Below, one piece after another: positions 6,043 through 10,739 of a stretch of 10,739 nucleotides of DNA; position 1 is the stretch's first letter; every line of letters starts with the position of its first letter. Source of the stretch: Myxococcales bacterium (GTDB taxonomy: Bacteria > Myxococcota > Polyangia > Fen-1088); assembly GCA_003155465.1 (NCBI GenBank), contig PMCR01000533.1:1-10739 (forward strand), written 5' to 3'. The notes beneath the pieces are model-generated. The model was not told where the DNA came from. It saw nothing but the letters and a program-made list of their open reading frames with translations, and ran no database searches. The translations under genes and the position numbers were made by a program.

Positions 6043-7716
6043 TCAGGGACCTGCGTCAGGCGTACTACATTGACCGTCTACGCAGATTTCTTCCCCACAA
6101 TCAACACAGTCATTTCCACAGTGCGCGGGATCGTCACTTGCGAAACAGGCGGCTGAGGCTCCGGTCCCGCAAAGGTGATAGGTGGCGACGCACCCAAAGA
6201 CGCAGGCGTACGGCGACGTTGGCGTGGCCTTCTCGCATGTGGGGGGCGTGCTGTGTTCCGGTCCGGGGCATGGGCTACATCTCGTTCCACAACTCGCAGT
6301 GCTGCTTTCATCGAGACAAGTGGGCTGGGAAGCAGTCCCGCATTGGTGGTACCCCGGAGTACTGGCCGTGGCAGGCGCGCACCTGAACCCGCACGAGGTC
6401 CCGTCGCAAGTGGGAACAGCATGGGCAATGTCGGTGACGCAGGGGGTGGTGCACCTGGTGCCGCAGGTTGCCACCTCTTTGTTGGAGACACAATCCCCAC
6501 TGCACTTGTGATAGCCGTCGTTGCAGGCGGTTCCACACACGCCAGGACCACCATCGTTTGTACAGACCGGGTGCGAAACCAGCCCTGCGTCCAGAGACGG
6601 GCAATTCCCGCAGCCCGAGCCGCAGTTGGCGGCGCTTTCAGGAATACACGGGTTGCCACAGTAGCCTCTATTGCAGTGGATGCCGCACGTTGGTGTTGCC
6701 CCCGTGCAAGTCGGCTCGCCATTGTCATCGCCGGGACAAGCCGAGCAATTAAGACCGCAGTGCGAGGGTTCACTGTTCGAGACACATGCGTTGCCGCATT
6801 GGTGGTTGCCGGTGCTGCACGAAGCAACGCAGGCTGTCCCATTGCAGGTGACGGTCCCACCGGCCGGAGCCTGGCAGACTGTGCAGTTGTTCCCGCATGA
6901 GTTCACGTCGGTGCTCCCGTTCACCACGCAGGTATTGCTGCCGCAGGCGTGGTAGCCGGTGTTGCAACTGATCCCGCAGGTGGGTGGATTTCCAGTGCAG
7001 GTAGGGCTCGCGCCCGTGGGTGCGGGACAGCGGCTGCAAGCACTTGCCCCGGTGCCACAGCTGTCGACACTGGTATTGAGAGCACAGGTGTTGCCGCAGC
7101 GATGGTAGCTACTATTGCAGGTGATGGTACAGGAGCCGTTGAGGCAGATGCCCGTCCCATTGCCCGAGGCTGGAAGAGGACATAGGGTTGCCGTTGTGCA
7201 GCCAGGCGCGTCTGCCGCGGTGTCCGCGGTCCGATCAACGGCGTTGTCAACCGGCCCATCACGCACGGCCCCGTCCGGTGGCAGCTGGGTGCTTGCACCG
7301 CCGCTGCCACCGCTGCCACCGCTGCCACTTCCAGCCGCGCCAGCCGTTGCTCCGGCGGGAGGTACCTGAGGGGCGTCGATCACCGCCGCATCGGCGGTAT
7401 TGGTTCTTGAATTGGTCGTGCCTCCGGTTCCGCCGGCCCCGCCGGTTCCTGCCGTACCGCCCGAGCCGCCGGTTGCGATACCACCTGTGCCTGCCGCAGC
7501 GGAATCGACGGTTCCCACGTCCTTGCGCGTGTCTTTGCCCACGCCGACGTCGAGGCCCGCAGCCTTGCCGTCCACCTTGCCCGCGTCACGCCGGCCAGCC
7601 GATGCATCCGAGGAAAAGCCCGAACCATTGAAGCAACCGGCTTGAACCATGAGAACTGTCACGCCGGTGACAATCCAGATGCAACCTTCCCGACCATAAG
7701 CGATTGTCTTTTTCAT
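6043..7716 (-). CDS. Cys-rich repeat lipoprotein with Gly-rich linker
   Basis: A 557-residue predicted lipoprotein of unknown function. The signal segment (residues 1-27) has KK near the start, a hydrophobic stretch and VQAGC, with Cys28 the likely lipidated residue; Gln at -3 is atypical for a lipobox. Residues 29-172 are a low-complexity Asp/Ala then Gly/Thr/Ser linker (GGSGGTAGTGGAGG and similar). Residues 200-557 contain seven tandem units of about 48-63 residues, starting at Cys200, 251, 300, 348, 398, 446 and 509, each with eight cysteines. The unit pattern is roughly C..GYH.CG..CV....CG..C..C...PTC....CG. Such spacing implies disulfides in an exported protein. An ATG at 7716 preceded by AGGGAG six bases away is clearly the start, rather than the upstream GTG at 7746. 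The gene is divergent from the propeller lipoprotein gene. Confidence 0.8.
   Translation of the reverse strand: MKKTIAYGREGCIWIVTGVTVLMVQAGCFNGSGFSSDASAGRRDAGKVDGKAAGLDVGVGKDTRKDVGTVDSAAAGTGGIATGGSGGTAGTGGAGGTGGTTNSRTNTADAAVIDAPQVPPAGATAGAAGSGSGGSGGSGGASTQLPPDGAVRDGPVDNAVDRTADTAADAPGCTTATLCPLPASGNGTGICLNGSCTITCNSSYHRCGNTCALNTSVDSCGTGASACSRCPAPTGASPTCTGNPPTCGISCNTGYHACGSNTCVVNGSTDVNSCGNNCTVCQAPAGGTVTCNGTACVASCSTGNHQCGNACVSNSEPSHCGLNCSACPGDDNGEPTCTGATPTCGIHCNRGYCGNPCIPESAANCGSGCGNCPSLDAGLVSHPVCTNDGGPGVCGTACNDGYHKCSGDCVSNKEVATCGTRCTTPCVTDIAHAVPTCDGTSCGFRCAPATASTPGYHQCGTASQPTCLDESSTASCGTRCSPCPGPEHSTPPTCEKATPTSPYACVFGCVATYHLCGTGASAACFASDDPAHCGNDCVDCGEEICVDGQCSTPDAGP
6067..7119 (-). repeat. Seven tandem eight-cysteine protein repeats
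   Basis: This covers the coding repeats of the Cys-rich lipoprotein. Units keep the order and number of cysteines (56 in total) while the residues between them vary. Unit 4 has lost the YH of GYHxC, unit 6 carries inserted residues before GYHQC, and unit 7 is degenerate at its end. The divergence indicates old duplications rather than a recent expansion. Confidence 0.8.
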
Positions 7717-7722
7717 TCCGTT

Positions 7723-7728
7723 CTCCCT
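7723..7728 (-). promoter_or_regulatory. Ribosome binding site of the Cys-rich lipoprotein gene
   Basis: AGGGAG on the minus strand sits six bases before the ATG at 7716. It decides the start codon in favour of MKKTIAYG over the GTG ten codons upstream at 7746. Confidence 0.75.
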
Positions 7729-7811
7729 GGCGACCTGAAGCACCAACCCGTGCCTGGGTGGTCAATACCGGGGAAATGTAGCACTGGTGCATCAACGGGC
7801 CAAGTTGAAAC

Positions 7812-7955
7812 ATGTTCGCCGGGCGCCAGCGTATCGAATGCGATGCTTGGTGCCCGTGGAATGCCAACAACGAGTCGTTCTCGAATCACAACTCGAATCC
7901 CCCGACGCTGTCGGCCCTGGGCACCGACTTCGTCAACGCCCCTCAATACAGATAG
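7812..7955 (+). pseudogene. 47-codon coding-like ORF, possible gene remnant
   Basis: ATG at 7812 to TAG at 7955, read in a frame different from the long shadow ORF there. It encodes 47 residues, MFAGRQRIECDAWCPWNANN followed by a tail ending NAPQYR. About 36 of 46 codons after the ATG end in G or C, and the residue mix (Asn, Trp, Phe, Asp) looks like real protein rather than GC-rich noise. An in-frame TGA lies at 7806-7808 and no ribosome site precedes the ATG, so a decayed C-terminal fragment of a secreted protein is more likely than an intact small gene. I do not recognise the family. Confidence 0.3.
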
Positions 7956-8393
7956 GCACGACCAGCGTGGGTCTGGCTGGACGCACCTGGCATCCATGTC
8001 GGACAATTCCACACCGGATGACGCAATGGGGGGACACGCCTACCCCTGACCGCAGCCAGACCCGCCACCTGACATCTGCCGACGATTGCCGAAGCGACTG
8101 GAGAATCCGGGTGCGACTGGCGCGGTCGACGGAGGACAACGTGCCGGCCAAGGTGACGCGGTCTTTCGATGGCAGTCGCGGGGGCGGCACGAGCAGGCTT
8201 GTCGTCAGCAAGCAGCGGCGCGTGCCCAAACCGCGCTCAGCGCCCTGCGTCCAACTGGACAGGCACGCGCGACGGGTTCTTGCGGCTGGCATGCAAGCGA
8301 TCATTGCCGGATTCAACGCGCGGCAACGGGGGCAAACAAGGCACGGCGAATACCAGCCGAATTGACGCGCATCATGCTTCGCGCGTGATCGTG

Positions 8394-8399
8394 TATAGT
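8394..8399 (+). promoter_or_regulatory. Weak -10 candidate TATAGT
   Basis: TATAGT lies about 195 bases upstream of the propeller lipoprotein start and would place transcription near 8406, beside the palindrome at 8408-8419. A TTGACG at 8362-8367 is 26 bases away, too far for a normal sigma-70 pair. Confidence 0.25.
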
Positions 8400-8407
8400 T
8401 GCAGGTG

Positions 8408-8419
8408 TCGTCGCGACGA
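8408..8419. promoter_or_regulatory. 12-base palindrome TCGTCGCGACGA, possible operator
   Basis: A perfect palindrome, flanked by GGTG (8404-8407) and CACC (8423-8426), which pair if three bases are bulged. It sits where transcription from the TATAGT box would start, an operator-like position upstream of the propeller lipoprotein gene. No regulator is encoded in the window. Confidence 0.3.
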
Positions 8420-8582
8420 AGTCACCAAAAGAAGGATCCCGCAGCAAGAATCGCCCCTTACCCCGCCATGTCGCTCGCGTGTGTCCACAGTCGCTCAGGC
8501 TAGAATCACAAGGATACCCATGCTCAGAAGCTGGCGCAGCATCGACCAAGCATTGTCGCGGCACTGAGACCCCCAAGACGAA

Positions 8583-8587
8583 AAGGA
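8583..8587 (+). promoter_or_regulatory. Ribosome binding site of the propeller lipoprotein gene
   Basis: AAGGA lies six bases before the ATG at 8594, a strong site that fixes the start codon. Confidence 0.75.
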
Positions 8588-8593
8588 AGCACC

Positions 8594-10519
8594 ATGACCA
8601 GGGCAACATTGAAGACCGTTCCCACGTGGTTGGCTGTAGCTGGCCTGGTTTTCCTGGTGTCCTCGATGGGCTGTAGCCAAGGCTCGTCGGCGCAGAGCAG
8701 TGGCGGTTCTAATGGCTCCACGATTGGCCAGGCGGGCAGCGCGGGTACTCCGCCCACCGCTCCACCGGCGGGCCGCGGCGGGGCGAGCAGCTCCGCGGGC
8801 ATGGGTGGCAGCGGCGGCTCGACCGGCAACAGCGGCAGTCTCGGTGGTGTGCCCGGCACCGCGGGTACCGCGGCGGTGGCAGGCGCCACAGTTTCCGGCG
8901 GCGGGGCAACCGGAGTCAGCGGCGATGCCACCGCGGGAAACGCTGGCTCTGCCGGAGCTTCGGCGAATGGCGGGTTGGGGACTGCGACTAGCATCGCTGT
9001 CACCGGCGGCATTGGCAACACGGGTGGCATCGGTCGCACCGGCGGCGCGTCGGCCACCGGTGGTGCCACCGCGAGCGGTGGCAAGCCAGCCGGCGGTACA
9101 ACGGCCACCGGTGGTGCCACCGCGGGCGGTGGCACGAGGGCAACCGGCGGCGCGTCGGCAACAGCCGGCACGGTTTCAAGCGGTGAGGCAGTACTGGTGA
9201 GCACCATCGACTTGAAAGGCGTGAGCGGTTGTCCCGGACTGCGTCTCGGCGACATCAACGGCGATGGCAAAATGGAGATCGTCATGGCCCAGCCGACGGA
9301 CCAGAATGCCGTCAGCGGGGGTGGCCAGATCGTCGTATGCGTTACCGCGTTCGACCTCAAAGGCAAACAGCTTTGGCAGTACGGCAAGCCGGGCAATTTC
9401 CACACAGCCAGCTCGGACGTTCCGATTCAGGTCTACGACCTTGACGGGGACGGTGCTGCCGAGGTCTTCGCCGCCATGGACACCAAGTCGATCACCGTCC
9501 TCGATGGAGCCACCGGCAAGTTGAAGAGCACGATTCCTTTGCCCGCAACCGGCTCCAACGACTGCATCGCTTTCGCCAACCTGACCGGCAAGGCATGGCC
9601 ACAGGACATCATCGTCAAGACCAGATACACCCAATTCTGGGCCATGACCAGCGACGGGACATTGCTGTGGACCCACAAGGGGACCACTGGACACTATCCG
9701 CTGGCCTATGACTGGGACGGTGATGGCCAGGACGAAGTCATGGGCGGCTACGATTTCCTGGAGAGTGACGGCACAATGCAATGGAGTCTCAACACCACAT
9801 CGCACCCGGCACTCACCATGCACGCAGACTCGATCGCCACAGGTGACATGGACGCCAATCCGGCAAACGGATACGAGATAGTCGTCAATGGGAACGTGGC
9901 TGCCGCGTTCGATTGGAAGACAGGCACGCAATTATGGCAGGACACTCACACGATAGAGGCTCAGCAGCTCGGAATGGGCGATTACCGCAAGGACGTGGCA
10001 GGTCTCGAGGTGGTCATACTCGATCGTTTGCGCACCGCTGGGGAAGGCTTCAAGTCTAACAACTACCTCGTAGACCAACACGACAACCTCTTGTGGAAAG
10101 AAGACCGGCCCACTAACTCCGGCTGGCTGACCGTGACGGAAAACATGAACAACTGGGACGGGACAGGCAGCGATTTCATCTTCTCCTATCGTCGTGACGC
10201 CAAGTCGGGTGGCGCCGCGAGCACGGGGACGGGGACCTATCTGTACGACGGCAATGGAAAAACCGTCGCCAGCTTCCCCTATACCGGCCCCAGTGCGCAG
10301 ACCTTCGCCGAGCACGCGGATGTTTGCGGTGACAGCAAGGAGGAAGTGCTCATGTACGACGAGGCGACCCTTTGGATCTACGCAAACGGTGGCTGCAATC
10401 TGGATGACCCGCCAAGCAAGCCCGGCCTGCCCCAGCAGTTCCACCTGTACAACTGGAGCATCTACAGTGGGTGGATCACTCCTGACGTGAAGTTCTATAC
10501 CCCTGGAACGCCAAAGTAA
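8594..10519 (+). CDS. Lipoprotein with Gly-rich linker and FG-GAP/PL11-like beta-propeller
   Basis: A 641-residue exported protein. Residues 1-26 are a signal segment with a hydrophobic core ending SSMGC; Cys27 is the likely lipidation site, though Ser-Met at -3/-2 is not ideal. Residues 28-196 are a Gly/Ser/Thr/Ala linker. Residues 200-641 look like a beta-propeller with acidic loops DINGDGKMEI (220-229), DLDGDGAAEV (282-291), DWDGDGQDEV (373-382) and DMDANPANGYEI (418-429), which in FG-GAP-like folds bind calcium. The stretch HADSIATGDMD (410-420), then EAQQLGMGDY and GLEVVILDR, recalls rhamnogalacturonan lyases of family PL11 (YesW/YesX). The PL11 N-terminal domain is not seen, so lyase activity is unproven; a binding role is possible. 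It is convergent with a GH45-like gene 26 bases downstream and divergent from the Cys-rich lipoprotein gene. Confidence 0.8.
   Translation: MTRATLKTVPTWLAVAGLVFLVSSMGCSQGSSAQSSGGSNGSTIGQAGSAGTPPTAPPAGRGGASSSAGMGGSGGSTGNSGSLGGVPGTAGTAAVAGATVSGGGATGVSGDATAGNAGSAGASANGGLGTATSIAVTGGIGNTGGIGRTGGASATGGATASGGKPAGGTTATGGATAGGGTRATGGASATAGTVSSGEAVLVSTIDLKGVSGCPGLRLGDINGDGKMEIVMAQPTDQNAVSGGGQIVVCVTAFDLKGKQLWQYGKPGNFHTASSDVPIQVYDLDGDGAAEVFAAMDTKSITVLDGATGKLKSTIPLPATGSNDCIAFANLTGKAWPQDIIVKTRYTQFWAMTSDGTLLWTHKGTTGHYPLAYDWDGDGQDEVMGGYDFLESDGTMQWSLNTTSHPALTMHADSIATGDMDANPANGYEIVVNGNVAAAFDWKTGTQLWQDTHTIEAQQLGMGDYRKDVAGLEVVILDRLRTAGEGFKSNNYLVDQHDNLLWKEDRPTNSGWLTVTENMNNWDGTGSDFIFSYRRDAKSGGAASTGTGTYLYDGNGKTVASFPYTGPSAQTFAEHADVCGDSKEEVLMYDEATLWIYANGGCNLDDPPSKPGLPQQFHLYNWSIYSGWITPDVKFYTPGTPK
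9051..9134 (+). repeat. 51-base direct repeat in the linker
   Basis: A 33-base unit at 9051-9083 recurs at 9102-9134 with one mismatch, a 51-base (17-residue) period within the ATGGATA-type linker. The near identity suggests recent slippage or duplication in low-complexity coding DNA. Confidence 0.8.
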
Positions 10520-10545
10520 CTCGCGAAGGTCTGGGACTGGCCCAA

Positions 10546-10739
10546 TCAGCCAGACATGCCACTCTTGGACGTGATCTGAGATGGGCAGGTGATCCTCTGA
10601 TCTTTCAGCGCGGGGTTGTCAGCCGAGTTGAACCACCCGGTAAACCAGTCGCACCCTGCCTTCAGTATCGGTTTGCCCGAGAAGACCGTGCTGCACTTGT
10701 TCTGCGTACAGGTCTTAACACTACTGATTGAAATTCTCC
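10546..10739 (-). CDS. GH45-like endoglucanase, C-terminal part only
   Basis: A minus-strand frame is open from the right edge of the window to a TGA at 10548-10546, giving 63 residues of a truncated gene. It contains CSTVFSGKPILKAGC, then DWFTGWFNSADNP, ITCPSQIT and SKSGM. This follows the C-terminal pattern of glycoside hydrolase family 45 endoglucanases, in which GCxWRFDWFxxADNP is followed by a Val/Ile-x-CP segment and SGC. GH45 enzymes cut internal beta-1,4-glucan bonds of cellulose. The two catalytic aspartates and any signal peptide, linker or carbohydrate-binding module would lie beyond the edge, so activity cannot be judged. It converges on the propeller lipoprotein gene with 26 bases between stops. 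Four cysteines in 63 residues agree with a disulfide-rich secreted enzyme. Confidence 0.68.
   Translation of the reverse strand, partial: RISISSVKTCTQNKCSTVFSGKPILKAGCDWFTGWFNSADNPALKDQRITCPSQITSKSGMSG

Larger units (their letters stand above)
7717..8593. other. Long divergent intergenic region
   Basis: 877 bases separate the starts of two divergent lipoprotein genes. ORFs on both strands (for example 7787-8365 plus, 7933-8316 minus) show neither family resemblance nor good ribosome sites. The region must hold both promoters. I see in it a short coding-like ORF (7812-7955), a weak -10 TATAGT at 8394-8399, a palindrome at 8408-8419 and a further -10-like TAGAAT at 8501-8506. Apart from these nothing is recognised. 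Confidence 0.6.

Noticed and set aside
6175..6900. Long plus-strand ORF of 241 codons
   Set aside because: It is antisense to the Cys-rich lipoprotein, whose signal segment, ribosome site and repeats are clear; the antisense translation has no recognisable features.
7933..8316. Minus-strand ORF of 127 codons in the intergenic region
   Set aside because: No family pattern or ribosome site; it could be a remnant but nothing supports a call.
7787..8365. Plus-strand ORF of 192 codons in the intergenic region
   Set aside because: Arg-rich composition without motifs or a ribosome site; typical of a chance frame in GC-rich DNA.
8362..8399. Sigma-70 promoter TTGACG/TATAGT
   Set aside because: The 26-base spacer is too long for a standard pair, so only the -10 is listed, at low confidence.
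8524..9405. Minus-strand ORF of 293 codons rich in Pro/Ala/Val
   Set aside because: It is the mirror of the Gly-rich linker; the Pro-rich reading is an artefact of GGC/GGT repeats, and the plus strand has the ribosome site and propeller domain.

Overview
The window looks like a chromosomal segment from a high-GC, Gram-negative soil bacterium, most likely a myxobacterium or relative (Myxococcota). This is inferred from three things: the gene content, strong GC bias at third codon positions, and two surface lipoproteins with very long Gly/Ser/Thr/Ala 'TGG/SGG' linkers, a style common in Polyangiales-like genomes. No rRNA, tRNA, CRISPR array or insertion sequence is visible.

Region 1 (about 1-6000) is housekeeping in character. 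On the minus strand (187-717) lies an SspB-type ClpXP adaptor that ends in the ClpX-docking tail RPxLRVVK. Divergent from it on the plus strand are a prenyltransferase/squalene-cyclase-like alpha-toroid protein (941-2008) and biotin synthase BioB (2022-2984). BioB converges on, and shares a CTAG double stop with, a minus-strand run read hisI (5993-5610), dinG/yoaA-type helicase (5596-3599), then plsY (3556-2981). The gaps in that run are 13 and 42 bases, which suggests one transcript.

Region 2 (about 6043-10739) is accessory and looks extracellular. Two divergent genes flank an 877-base intergenic region (7717-8593). On the minus strand is a Cys-rich lipoprotein with seven tandem eight-cysteine repeats. 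On the plus strand is a lipoprotein with a Gly-rich linker followed by an FG-GAP/PL11-like beta-propeller. Convergent with the latter, running off the right edge on the minus strand, is a 63-residue C-terminus that closely resembles GH45 endoglucanases. The most economical reading is a surface-displayed or secreted plant-polysaccharide module: a cellulase, a pectin-lyase-like propeller protein and a disulfide-rich surface protein. The substrate and the functional link are inference.

The large intergenic region holds a 47-codon ORF with real-looking codon bias that may be a gene remnant, and a perfect 12-base palindrome just downstream of a possible -10 box. Other points worth a second look are a missing Fe-S cysteine in the helicase, a His-to-Gln change in the PlsY core motif, and a cysteine cluster inserted in SspB.
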